Of a stretch of DNA of 64,000 nucleotides, positions 24,807-32,770 are shown in pieces. The DNA is from Allorhodoferax sp032337135 (GTDB lineage: Bacteria; Pseudomonadota; Gammaproteobacteria; Burkholderiales; Burkholderiaceae_C). The notes beneath the pieces are model-generated. The model searched no databases, was not told the origin of the DNA, and worked only from the letters and a program-made list of their open reading frames with translations. Location of the stretch: NCBI RefSeq assembly GCF_032337135.1, contig NZ_JAVXZZ010000001.1, forward strand, positions 1,240,001-1,304,000, read 5' to 3'. The translations under genes were made by a program, and so were the position numbers. The stretch's first letter is position 1, and every line of letters begins with the position of its first letter.

Positions 24807-25574
24807 ATGCAGCTGTCTGTGTTGCGGGCCTTGACCGGCGGGGCGCTTCCCCACGCCAGCAGGCGCACGGTGCTGCGTGCAGTGCTGTGCGCGCCTGCCT
24901 TCGGGCAGGGCGCGTCCGCCTGGGCACAGGCCAGAGTCATTCGCCTGTCCATGATGGAGGGGGTTCCGACCATCACCGCCAAGCCCCTGGCCACCCTGCA
25001 GCGGGCCTACCGGAACCTGGGGTTCGAGCTGGAAGTCGAAACCATGCCCTTTGCCCGCTCCCTGCTGGCAGCCGACCGGGGCGAAGTGGATGGCGAGGTA
25101 GCCCGACTTCCCCACATCGAGGAGTCGGCCAGGAACCTGCGCAGGGTGCCGATTGTGATCAACCAGACGGAATACGTGCCCTACGTCCTTCAGGGCACAC
25201 GCACCGACATGAACAGCTGGGACCGGATCAACGCCTCGGGGCTTCGTGTGGGCGCACGTCGAGGGGCCCGACTGACGGAGGATTCGGTGCGCGAGGACCG
25301 GCTGACGCTGGTCAACACCTACGAGTCCCTGTTGGGCATGCTTCTTCTGGGGCGCATCGATGTGGCCATTGCACCCAAGGGCCAGCTCGAAGAGGTGATT
25401 CCCAGCCTGGACGGCCGGGCCCGCGCGGAGCTGCCAAGACTGCAGCCATTGGGTGTCTTCGCGACGGTGCCCGTGTACCACTACCTGCACCAGCGCAATG
25501 AATCCCTGATTCCGCAGCTGACTAAGGAAATAGTGCGCATCCAATCCCAAGCCCCAGTGCCGACAGGGCGCTAG
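24807..25574 (+). CDS. Tat-exported periplasmic solute-binding protein
   Basis: A 255-residue protein similar to bacterial extracellular solute-binding proteins of family 3. The N-terminus has a twin-arginine motif (SRRTVLRAV, residues 18-26), a hydrophobic stretch and a cleavage region near SAWAQA, so export by Tat is likely. The mature part has typical blocks such as LEVETMPFARSLL and LVNTYESLLGMLLLGRIDVAIAP. No ABC permease or ATPase is nearby, so it may be an orphan receptor or scavenger rather than a transporter subunit. It shares the strand and probably the transcript of the GMC gene. Confidence 0.78.
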   Translation: MQLSVLRALTGGALPHASRRTVLRAVLCAPAFGQGASAWAQARVIRLSMMEGVPTITAKPLATLQRAYRNLGFELEVETMPFARSLLAADRGEVDGEVARLPHIEESARNLRRVPIVINQTEYVPYVLQGTRTDMNSWDRINASGLRVGARRGARLTEDSVREDRLTLVNTYESLLGMLLLGRIDVAIAPKGQLEEVIPSLDGRARAELPRLQPLGVFATVPVYHYLHQRNESLIPQLTKEIVRIQSQAPVPTGR

Positions 25575-25735
25575 GTGCCTAGGCTGCCCAACGGTGGCGC
25601 CGAAATAATTGCATTTTGCGGCTCGTGGCCGCAGAAACATGCATGAAATGCCTGAATCAGGGTGCAACTTGCCAGCACATTTCGCAGATTCTTGCGTACA
25701 GTGTGTCTCCATTGACGCCAATGCAGGAGCCTTCC

Positions 25736-27001
25736 ATGCCCATCACCCTTGCCTCCGTCCAAGCCCAGGATGCCCGCGACGCACTCGCCCCCCTGCGCCA
25801 GGAATTCAATCTGCCTGGCGGGGTGATCTACCTCGACGGCAACTCGCTCGGCGCCCAACCCAAGGCCGCCCTGGCGCGCGCCCAGCAGGTGGTGCAACAG
25901 GAGTGGGGTGTGGGCCTGATCCGCAGCTGGAACACGGCGGGCTGGTTCGAACTGCCGCAGCGCCTGGGCAACCAGCTCGGCCAACTGGTGGGCGCCAAGG
26001 ACGGTGAAGTGGTGGTGACCGACACCACCTCGGTGAACCTGTTCAAGGTGCTGGCTGCGGCGCTGCGCAAGCAACGGGCAGTTGCACCCCACAAGCGCGT
26101 CATCGTCTCGGAGCGGCGCAATTTCCCCACCGACCTCTACATTGCCCAGGGCCTGACCGAGCAACTGCAAGCCCACGGAGCGCCAGCCTACGAGTTGCGC
26201 CTGATCGATTCGCCCGAGGAGTTGGGCCATGCGCTCAAGGACGACGTGGCCGTGCTCATGCTCACCCACGTGAACTACCAGACCGGCTACATGTACGACA
26301 TGGCCGCCACCACCGCATTGGCCCACCACCATGGCGCCGTGACGGTGTGGGACCTGGCCCACTCCGCCGGTGCGGTTCCGGTGGACCTGAACGGCGCCAA
26401 TGCCGACTACGCCGTGGGCTGCACCTACAAGTACCTCAACGGCGGCCCCGGCTCGCCCGCCTTCCTGTGGGTGCATGCGCGCCACCAGAACAGTTTCTGG
26501 CAGCCGCTGTCGGGCTGGTGGGGCCACGCCCGCCCCTTTGCCATGGAGCCGGGTTACGAGGCCAAGGCGGGCATCTCCCGCTACCTGTGCGGCACCCAGC
26601 CCATCACCTCGCTGGCCATGGTGGAGTGCGGGCTGGACGTCTTTGCCAAGACCAGCATGGCCGCGCTGCGCGACAAGAGCCTGGCCCTGACCACCCTGTT
26701 CATGGAACTGGTGCAGCAGGAGTGCGCGGGGCACCCGCTCACCCTCATTACGCCCACCGACCCGGCCCGTCGCGGCAGCCAGGTCAGCTACGAGCACCCG
26801 CACGGCTTTGCCGTGGTGCAGGCGCTCATCGCGCGCGGCGTCATCCCTGACTACCGCGAGCCGCGCATCATGCGCTTCGGCTTCACCCCGCTGTACACCA
26901 GCTTCGAAGATGTGTGGAACGCCGTGGCCATCCTCAAGGACATCCTGGACAACGGCAGCTGGGACCAGCCGCAGTTCCACCAGCGTGGCGCGGTGACCTG
27001 A
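25736..27001 (+). CDS. kynU: Kynureninase
   Basis: Kynureninase is a PLP enzyme that splits kynurenine to anthranilate and alanine in tryptophan breakdown. The 421-residue protein has full family length. Visible are the substrate-binding YLDGNSLGAQPKAA block, a VVTDTTSVNLFK segment, the VWDLAHSAGAVP block with PLP-binding Asp, and the Schiff-base lysine K232 in CTYKYLNGGPG. CAGGAG lies 6 nt before ATG 25736, which rules out the longer frame. The kynA and kynB partners are not in the window, so the pathway is split here. Confidence 0.95.
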   Translation: MPITLASVQAQDARDALAPLRQEFNLPGGVIYLDGNSLGAQPKAALARAQQVVQQEWGVGLIRSWNTAGWFELPQRLGNQLGQLVGAKDGEVVVTDTTSVNLFKVLAAALRKQRAVAPHKRVIVSERRNFPTDLYIAQGLTEQLQAHGAPAYELRLIDSPEELGHALKDDVAVLMLTHVNYQTGYMYDMAATTALAHHHGAVTVWDLAHSAGAVPVDLNGANADYAVGCTYKYLNGGPGSPAFLWVHARHQNSFWQPLSGWWGHARPFAMEPGYEAKAGISRYLCGTQPITSLAMVECGLDVFAKTSMAALRDKSLALTTLFMELVQQECAGHPLTLITPTDPARRGSQVSYEHPHGFAVVQALIARGVIPDYREPRIMRFGFTPLYTSFEDVWNAVAILKDILDNGSWDQPQFHQRGAVT

Positions 27002-27006
27002 GTGTC

Positions 27007-27060
27007 GCTAGTAATTTGGTAGCTGAGTGCGCAGTATTTTCGCGGGCTAGCGGCTGATTT
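27007..27060 (+). repeat. Comamonadaceae-type repeat, copy 7
   Basis: GCTAGTAATTTGGTAGCT, GAGTGCGCAGTATTTT and a CGCGGGCTAGCGGCTGATTTTG tail. It lies between convergent kynU and ferredoxin genes; the ferredoxin stop codon and last few codons fall in the tail. Confidence 0.75.
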
Positions 27061-27295
27061 TGTCTTCGTCCTGCGGGGAGTCGCCCGGCCCGGCGCGCAG
27101 CATGCGCACGGCACCGAAGGGGCACACCACGTAGCACTGCGCGCAGCCAGTGCAGCCCGCCGCATCGTCCAGCGCCGCCACCTTGACCCAGCCCTGCGGG
27201 TGCAGGCTCAGCACATGCGGAGCGCACGCCGCCACACAGCGCCCGCAGCCCGTGCAGCGCGCGGGGGCGATGGTGGGGAGGAAGGCAGCGGGCAT
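27047..27295 (-). CDS. Two-cluster 4Fe-4S ferredoxin
   Basis: An 82-residue ferredoxin with two Cx2Cx2Cx3C sets: C14, C17, C20, C24 and C48, C51, C54, C58. Both are complete, so two [4Fe-4S] clusters are expected. The usual proline after the fourth Cys is present in the second set (CPF) but the first has CAP. Its redox partner is unknown. ATG 27295 is chosen because the Cys-rich domain starts there; CACAAT lies 6 nt upstream. Its last codons come from the flanking repeat. Confidence 0.88.
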   Translation of the reverse strand: MPAAFLPTIAPARCTGCGRCVAACAPHVLSLHPQGWVKVAALDDAAGCTGCAQCYVVCPFGAVRMLRAGPGDSPQDEDKISR

Positions 27296-27327
27296 GGGCG
27301 CATTGTGGCGCGCCCGGCCCGCCAGCG

Positions 27328-28143
27328 TCACTCGAGGACGCGGGCTGGTCCGGTGCTGAGCTGTGCCCGTTGCATCCAGTCGAAGACCGATTCCACTGTG
27401 ACCGTCTCGATGCGACCGCTGTAGCGCTTGTCGTCCGGGTGGTCGTCAAAGGCCACGTTGGCGCGGGTCACGCGTGCGCCCAGGCGCGTCAGGGCGTCGA
27501 GCTGCAGCACGGCGGGTTGGTAGTCACGCAGCCGCAACCACGCCTGGGCCTTCTCACGTGCAGGGGCGCCCTCACCGGCCACCGGGGCCATCGCCATGGC
27601 GATGGTTTCCATGGCCCATTGGTTGGACTGCTGGTAGCGCGTGGCCCAGGGGTAGCTGAGCATGTTGTAGGCCTTCAGGTGCAGTCGCACCGCCTGCGCC
27701 GTGTCGCGCAGTACCGGCAGCAACGCCTTCTGTACCTCGGCCCGCGGGGTTACCCAGGCAGCCTCGAAGCGCCAGAGGTCATCCAGGAAGAACTCGCCGA
27801 GTCCCTGCTTGTAGATGGCGGACTCGGCGGTGCCGCACTGGTTGAGCTTGTGCAGCACACGCCATACGCTGGTGCCGTCTGCCAGCACTTCGCGGTAGGC
27901 AAAGCCCAGGTGGGAATAGCGCACCTTGTATTTGCTCAGGTCCTGTCCGGCACGCGCCAGCAGCACCACGTCGGCGCCGCTGGCGTCCAGCGCTTGCGCG
28001 GTGCGCAAGGCCAGCGTCATGGCGCGCTCCACGGTCTGGGCGGTCAGCGGTTTGGGGTCGTCACAGGCGCGCCCGGCCCAGGCCGGCGCCACGGCCAGCA
28101 CGGCGGCCAGTGCCACACCGACCGCACGGATGAGCCGCTTCAC
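27328..28143 (-). CDS. Exported DUF2145 protein
   Basis: A 271-residue protein with a clear signal peptide (MKRLIRAVGVALAAVLAVAPAWA). The mature sequence matches the DUF2145 family: a DLSKYKVRYSHLGFAYR block and a YSGRIETVTVESVFDW block near the C-terminus. The conserved His and Asp residues suggest an enzyme, but no reaction is known to me. Two cysteines (near 27 and 103) could form a disulfide. It overlaps the upstream exported protein by 4 nt, so the two are coupled and probably work together in the periplasm. Confidence 0.8.
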   Translation of the reverse strand: MKRLIRAVGVALAAVLAVAPAWAGRACDDPKPLTAQTVERAMTLALRTAQALDASGADVVLLARAGQDLSKYKVRYSHLGFAYREVLADGTSVWRVLHKLNQCGTAESAIYKQGLGEFFLDDLWRFEAAWVTPRAEVQKALLPVLRDTAQAVRLHLKAYNMLSYPWATRYQQSNQWAMETIAMAMAPVAGEGAPAREKAQAWLRLRDYQPAVLQLDALTRLGARVTRANVAFDDHPDDKRYSGRIETVTVESVFDWMQRAQLSTGPARVLE

Positions 28144-28586
28144 CGGCTCACCTTTTCGTTATGCAGCAGGGCACGGCCCACGGCATTGGGCACGAAGGCC
28201 AGTACCTGGCCCGCCGCCGAAAGCACCACGCCAGCCGCAAACGTGCTCACGGTGACGGCTGTACCCACGGCCATGGATGCCTGACCGGCTGCCTTGCTGG
28301 CCAGGCGCACGCTGGCGCGGGCGCCGTCCGAGGCGCGTTCCAGCACATACACCACCCCTGTGGCGGAGGCTTCCACAGCCACGATGCTCAGTGTGGCGCC
28401 GGCCAGTGAAAACGCCGCAGGCAGTGCGGACGCATCCTTGGCCGAAGCCCCGGCTTCTGCGACGACGGAGGCGATGGGCAGCGCCGACAGCAGGCTGGCG
28501 GCGGAGGCGTCGCTTTGGGCGTGGGAAGTGGACAGTGCAGCGGCCAGCAGGGCGCCAACTGCAAGTGCCTGGAGAGTTTGCTTCAT
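28140..28586 (-). CDS. Small exported protein of unknown function
   Basis: A 148-residue protein with a signal peptide (begins MKQTLQALAVGALLAAALS, cleavage near SHAQ). The rest is low-complexity, rich in Ala, Ser and Val, with two hydrophobic stretches around residues 62-80 and 108-135 that could span or insert into a membrane. I do not recognise a family. The overlap ATGA with the DUF2145 gene shows it is the first gene of a two-gene unit. It is divergent from the DegP-type protease, so a link to envelope stress is possible but unproven. Confidence 0.68.
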   Translation of the reverse strand: MKQTLQALAVGALLAAALSTSHAQSDASAASLLSALPIASVVAEAGASAKDASALPAAFSLAGATLSIVAVEASATGVVYVLERASDGARASVRLASKAAGQASMAVGTAVTVSTFAAGVVLSAAGQVLAFVPNAVGRALLHNEKVSR

Positions 28587-28752
28587 GGTGTTGCAAGGAA
28601 TACGGGCCAATCGCCCGCACCATGGTAAACGCTGCGGCAGGGGGAGCTGTTGACAGCGCTTCAGTGCCGGTGCAGTGGCGGGTTCACAAAAGTTTGCACG
28701 GCCTACGAATTGCCTTTACGCGGTCTGGATGCAATGCATCCCTTCAAGCCTG

Positions 28753-28764
28753 CCCCTTCGGGGG
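28753..28764 (+). promoter_or_regulatory. Short UUCG hairpin in the degP-type leader
   Basis: CCCC-TTCG-GGGG just upstream of the AAAGGA ribosome site. A 4 bp stem with a stable UUCG loop; it has no T-tract, so it is not a terminator. Confidence 0.3.
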
Positions 28765-28785
28765 TGCCAAAGAAAGGACCCATGC

Positions 28786-30252
28786 ATGCACTTTGACATC
28801 CGATCAATCGCCAAACGCTGGTGGCCTGCTGGCGTACTGGCGAAAGTTGTGTTCACCTTGGCCTTCCTATTCCTGCAGACTGGTCAGACGGCCTCAACGC
28901 CTGTGGCCCCGACCACAGCCAGTTCCGCCGCACCGTCGCGGACATTGGCGCTGCCGGACTTCTCGCAGATCGCCACCGAGCAGGGCCCGGCCGTGGTGAA
29001 CATCAGCGTGACCGGCCATGCGCGGCGCACCGCGGCCAATACACCGTTCGGGCAGTTGGACCCGCAAGACCCGTTCTATGAGTTCTTCCGCCGCTTCCAG
29101 CCTCCGGGCAACGGCGGGGAAGAGGAAACCCACGCGCTGGGCTCCGGCTTCATTGTCGACTCCGATGGCGTGGTGCTGACCAATGCCCACGTGGTGGCCG
29201 ATGCCGATGAGGTGGTGGTCAAGCTGACCGACCGGCGCGAATTCAAGGCCAAGGTGCTGGGACAGGACAAGCTCACCGACGTGGCGGTATTGCGCATCAA
29301 TGCCAAGGACCTGCCCACGGTGCGCATCGGCGACCCGGGCAGGAGCAAGGTGGGCGAATGGGTGGTGGCCATCGGCTCGCCCTTCGGGCTAGAGAACACC
29401 GTCACGGCCGGCATCGTGTCGGCCAAGGCGCGCACCCTGCCCGACGACGGCTATGTGCCCTTCCTGCAGACCGACGTGCCCATCAACCCCGGCAACTCGG
29501 GCGGGCCGCTGTTCAACCTGAACGGCGAGGTCATCGGCATCAACTCCCAGATCTACAGCCGCAGCGGCGGTTACCAGGGCCTGTCGTTTGCGATCCCCAT
29601 TGACGTGGCCATGAAGGTGGAAAAGCAACTGCTGGCCCACGGCAAGGTCGAGCGCGGTCGCCTGGGCATACAGGTACAGGAGCTCAATGCCGACATGGCC
29701 CGCAATGTGGGGCTGGACAAACCCATGGGCGCCCTGGTGATGGGGGTGGAGAACGGCAGCGCCGCCCACCGCGCTGGCTTGCAGCCGGGTGACGTGATCC
29801 TGTCGTTCGCCGGTACCGACATTGAAACCTCTGGCCAGTTGCCTGCGCTGGTCGCCGGTACCGCGCCGGGTGCCGAAGTGCCCATGACGCTGTGGCACAA
29901 CGGAAAGAAGGAAAGCCGCAAGGTGCGCATCGGTGCCGTGGCCGACGAAAAAGTGGCCACGGCCGACGCGCCGCCGGCCCAGGGCGGCCTGGGCATGAGC
30001 GTGCGCCCGCTCACCGCGGCGGAACGTCAGGCCGCGCACGTGGTGGGTGGCCTGCTGGTCGAGAAGCTGCGCGACGGCCCGGCGCGCAAGGCCGGCTTGC
30101 GCGAGGGCGACGTCATCGTCGCAGTGAATGGCTCCCTGGTAACGGATGTGCGTCAACTCCGCCAGGTGCTGCAGGCATCGGGTGAGGGCTCGGCCTCGGT
30201 GCTGGTGCAGCGAGGCGAGGCGCGTGCAGTGCTGGAGCTCGCGCTGGGATGA
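28786..30252 (+). CDS. Periplasmic Do/DegP-family serine protease
   Basis: A 488-residue HtrA-type protease for folding quality control in the envelope. A signal or anchor lies at about residues 14-36. The trypsin-like domain has the triad H135 (TNAHVV), D165 (TDVAVL) and S238 (GNSGGPL). Two PDZ domains follow (about 305-390 and 405-485), the second with the VGGLLVEKLRDGPARKAGL block. Domain order and size fit DegP/MucD. AAAGGA lies 8 nt before ATG 28786. Expression is often under envelope-stress sigma control, but no such promoter is obvious. Confidence 0.93.
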   Translation: MHFDIRSIAKRWWPAGVLAKVVFTLAFLFLQTGQTASTPVAPTTASSAAPSRTLALPDFSQIATEQGPAVVNISVTGHARRTAANTPFGQLDPQDPFYEFFRRFQPPGNGGEEETHALGSGFIVDSDGVVLTNAHVVADADEVVVKLTDRREFKAKVLGQDKLTDVAVLRINAKDLPTVRIGDPGRSKVGEWVVAIGSPFGLENTVTAGIVSAKARTLPDDGYVPFLQTDVPINPGNSGGPLFNLNGEVIGINSQIYSRSGGYQGLSFAIPIDVAMKVEKQLLAHGKVERGRLGIQVQELNADMARNVGLDKPMGALVMGVENGSAAHRAGLQPGDVILSFAGTDIETSGQLPALVAGTAPGAEVPMTLWHNGKKESRKVRIGAVADEKVATADAPPAQGGLGMSVRPLTAAERQAAHVVGGLLVEKLRDGPARKAGLREGDVIVAVNGSLVTDVRQLRQVLQASGEGSASVLVQRGEARAVLELALG

Positions 30253-30276
30253 GGGCTCGTGCGTGGCCGGGTGGCT

Positions 30277-30906
30277 TCAATGCCCTGTGCCACGCACGTC
30301 GACGAAACTCTTGACCTGCTTCACGCCTTCGGTAGCGCGGATGGTGCCGAGCACGGTGTTGAGCTCGTTGCGGCTCAGCGCGCGGCCGATCACGTAGACC
30401 GTGCCGTAGACACAGCGCCAGCGGTAGTTCACCGAGGTCACACCCTGAGTGGTGAGCAACTGGGCCGAGATCTTGGTCTCGATCCAGAAGTCGTTGACGC
30501 TCTGGCCAATGCCTTCCTTCTTGGGCGTGGACTTGTTGCGTGCCGCGTCGCGGCGCTGGCTCTGGGCCTCCTTCGAGACCAGCAGGATCTCGTTGTAGAC
30601 CATGCGGGCGCGCTTGTCGGCGCGCACCAGCGCCTCGACTTCCTGGCGCTGGCGGGCATCGGTCAGTGCGCCGGTGATGAGCACGCGCTGCTCCCACACA
30701 TCGAGGCTCACATCCAGGGCCAGGTTTTTGTCCTTGTCCAGCAAGGCGCTGAAGTAGCTGGTGGCCATCCGGATGTCGGTGGCCTGGTCCTCGCTGCTGC
30801 GGTCTTCAAACGCCTTCTTGGCGGTTTCTGTGACGACCGTGGTGCAGGCCGGCAGCAGCAACAGGCTGCCGAGCAGGAGGGCGGTGGTGGCAATGCGGCG
30901 GTGCAT
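30277..30906 (-). CDS. BON-domain lipoprotein (YraP/DolP-like)
   Basis: A 209-residue outer-membrane-type lipoprotein. The signal peptide ends in LLPAC with lipidated C21. Two BON domains follow (about 48-120 and 140-205), the second with VNYRWRCVYGTVYVIGRALS and the final KSFVDV block. The arrangement matches YraP/DolP, which binds anionic phospholipids and supports outer-membrane integrity. Neighbours (DegP-type protease, MltB) also act in the envelope. ATG 30906 is preferred over a frame starting at 30939 because the lipobox signal begins there. Confidence 0.87.
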   Translation of the reverse strand: MHRRIATTALLLGSLLLLPACTTVVTETAKKAFEDRSSEDQATDIRMATSYFSALLDKDKNLALDVSLDVWEQRVLITGALTDARQRQEVEALVRADKRARMVYNEILLVSKEAQSQRRDAARNKSTPKKEGIGQSVNDFWIETKISAQLLTTQGVTSVNYRWRCVYGTVYVIGRALSRNELNTVLGTIRATEGVKQVKSFVDVRGTGH

Positions 30907-30947
30907 GGGGTGCTTCGGTGGGAAAGGTGGTGGCAGCACTGTAGCGG

Positions 30948-32225
30948 TCAGGGTTCGGTTTGTAAAAGTTCCAGCAACTCCGCCGTGGGGTAGCCGTCGG
31001 CAGGCAGGCCACGGCTGCGCTGGAAGGCCTGCAGCGCCTTGCGCGTGGCCGGCCCCACGGTGCCGTCGGGCACGCCGCTGTCGAAGCCGCGCCGGTTCAG
31101 GGCCGTTTGCAGGCTCAGCACCTCACTGCGGGTCAGGGGGCGCAGATCGCGTGGCCAGGGGGCCTGCACTGCCGCGCCACCTGCGAGGCGCTGGGCCAGC
31201 AGGCACACGCTCAGGGCGTAGCTGGTGGCGTTGTTGTAGCGCAGGATGGCCCGGTAGTTGTCCCCCACCAGAAAGGCGGGCCCGCGCAGCCCTGCGGGCA
31301 GCAGCAGCGACGCGTTGCTGAGCGCGGGCAGTGCGTTGCCGTCCAAGCTGCGCACGCCTTCCAGTACCCACGCAGCGGTGCTTTGGCGCAGCGCCGGGTC
31401 GGCGCGTGCAGGGTCGAAGTCGGGGGGCAACTGCACCTCGGTGCCCCACACTTCCTGTGCCCGCCAGCCCGAGCGGGCAATGAACTGGGCGGTGGACTGG
31501 AACACGTCGGGCATGCTGCCCCAGATGTCGATGCGGCCGTCACCGTCCCCATCAATGCCATGGGCCAGGTAGATGGAAGGCATGAACTGTGTCTGCCCCA
31601 TGGCCCCGGCCCAGGAGCCCAGCATCTGCTCCGGTGCCATGTCGCCGCGCTGCACGATGCGCAGCGCCAGCAGCAGCTCGCCCCGGGCCCAGGCTTCGCG
31701 TCGGCCGTCGAAGGCCAGCGTGGCCAGCGCGTCCAGCACCGGCAGGTTGCCATAGTGGGTGCCGTAGTTGCTTTCCATGCCCCATACCGCCAGCAACACC
31801 GTGGCCGGCACGCCGAAGCGGCTTGCGGCCGCGTCCAGTTCCTTGTGCCACTGCGCGCGCTTCTCGCGCCCCTTGGCAATGCGGGCTGGAGACACGATGC
31901 TGTCGACATAGTCCCAGATGGCGCGGCTGAACTCGGGTTGGCTGCGGTCCAGCTCGACCACGCGGGGCACGTAGCGAACCGATGGCAAGGCACGGTCCAG
32001 CGTGGCTTCGTCGATGCCCGCACGCAAGGCGTCGGCGCGGAACTGCTGCAGCCACTGTGAGAAGCGGGCCTCGACCGCGGCGGATGCCGGGGGCTCGGTG
32101 GGGCCGGTCGGCGCCTGGGTGGCAAAAGGCGTTGGGGGCGGTGTCGTGCTGTCGATGGGAGGCACCGGTGCGCAGGCGGCCAGGCCTGCCAAGGCCAGCA
32201 CGGTGGCGCTGTGGTGTCGTTTCAT
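30948..32225 (-). CDS. mltB: Lytic murein transglycosylase B lipoprotein
   Basis: MltB cleaves the glycan strands of peptidoglycan, leaving 1,6-anhydro ends. The 425-residue protein has a lipobox with C18, a Pro/Thr-rich linker, an SLT-like domain (about 50-335) with catalytic E151 in WGMESNYGTHYG and the SWAGAMGQTQFMPS block, and a C-terminal peptidoglycan-binding domain (about 365-422; RRGFDSGVPDGTVGPAT). The extra binding domain marks the larger MltB subtype. Its start overlaps the ubiC stop by 4 nt, so the two are cotranscribed although functionally unrelated. Confidence 0.92.
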   Translation of the reverse strand: MKRHHSATVLALAGLAACAPVPPIDSTTPPPTPFATQAPTGPTEPPASAAVEARFSQWLQQFRADALRAGIDEATLDRALPSVRYVPRVVELDRSQPEFSRAIWDYVDSIVSPARIAKGREKRAQWHKELDAAASRFGVPATVLLAVWGMESNYGTHYGNLPVLDALATLAFDGRREAWARGELLLALRIVQRGDMAPEQMLGSWAGAMGQTQFMPSIYLAHGIDGDGDGRIDIWGSMPDVFQSTAQFIARSGWRAQEVWGTEVQLPPDFDPARADPALRQSTAAWVLEGVRSLDGNALPALSNASLLLPAGLRGPAFLVGDNYRAILRYNNATSYALSVCLLAQRLAGGAAVQAPWPRDLRPLTRSEVLSLQTALNRRGFDSGVPDGTVGPATRKALQAFQRSRGLPADGYPTAELLELLQTEP

Positions 32226-32767
32226 CGTGGTGCGTGAGCGTGGCCCGTGGCGCAGGGCAGGGCCAGCACCCAAGGAGCAAACGACTCATAGACCCGCAGC
32301 GGCAGGCCGTGGCGCGAGAACACCGAGCTGCGGGCCCAGCGCGGTGCGATGCGCGCCAAACCCTGCGGCAGGTGCACCATGGCGCGACGGATGTGCCCGG
32401 CGTCAAGGCTGCAGCAGGGCACGGGCTCGCAGCGCAGGGCACTGCGGGAAATGCTGCGGTCATGGAACAGCAGTTCCGCCAGCGGGCGGCTGCCGAGGTT
32501 GGCCAAGGCTCGCCAAGGCCCCTTCACCGCATGGGGCAGGGTGGCGCTGCGGGCCCAGACGGCCGGGCGCTCATTCACCAGGATCAGTACCTCACGCACA
32601 TAGCCGCAAGCGACATGCAGGTCGCGCCGTTCTTGCGGCCACAAGGCTTGCAGGCCTTCGTGCAGCACCACGATGCGTACGGAACCAAAGCGGCGCAGTT
32701 GCGCCGTGAGCGAACCACCCACCTGCAACCAGGCATGGGTGCGGGGGGTGCCGGGAGTCCGGCGCAT
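32222..32767 (-). CDS. ubiC: Chorismate pyruvate-lyase
   Basis: UbiC converts chorismate to 4-hydroxybenzoate, the first step of ubiquinone synthesis. The 181-residue protein has the family blocks YVREVLILVNERPAVWARS and LGSRPLAELLF; the Arg and Glu in these are the usual substrate contacts. Family length is 160-185 residues. It lies 3 bp after the gyrB stop on the same strand and overlaps mltB by 4 nt, so gyrB, ubiC and mltB may form one transcript. No ubiA is adjacent. Confidence 0.85.
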   Translation of the reverse strand: MRRTPGTPRTHAWLQVGGSLTAQLRRFGSVRIVVLHEGLQALWPQERRDLHVACGYVREVLILVNERPAVWARSATLPHAVKGPWRALANLGSRPLAELLFHDRSISRSALRCEPVPCCSLDAGHIRRAMVHLPQGLARIAPRWARSSVFSRHGLPLRVYESFAPWVLALPCATGHAHAPR

Positions 32768-32770
32768 GGG

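Noticed and set aside
27640..27670. TAGCTGAGCATG resembling the repeat family
   Set aside because: Only the short TAGCTG core matches; the flanks do not fit the consensus, and it lies in ordinary coding sequence of the DUF2145 gene.
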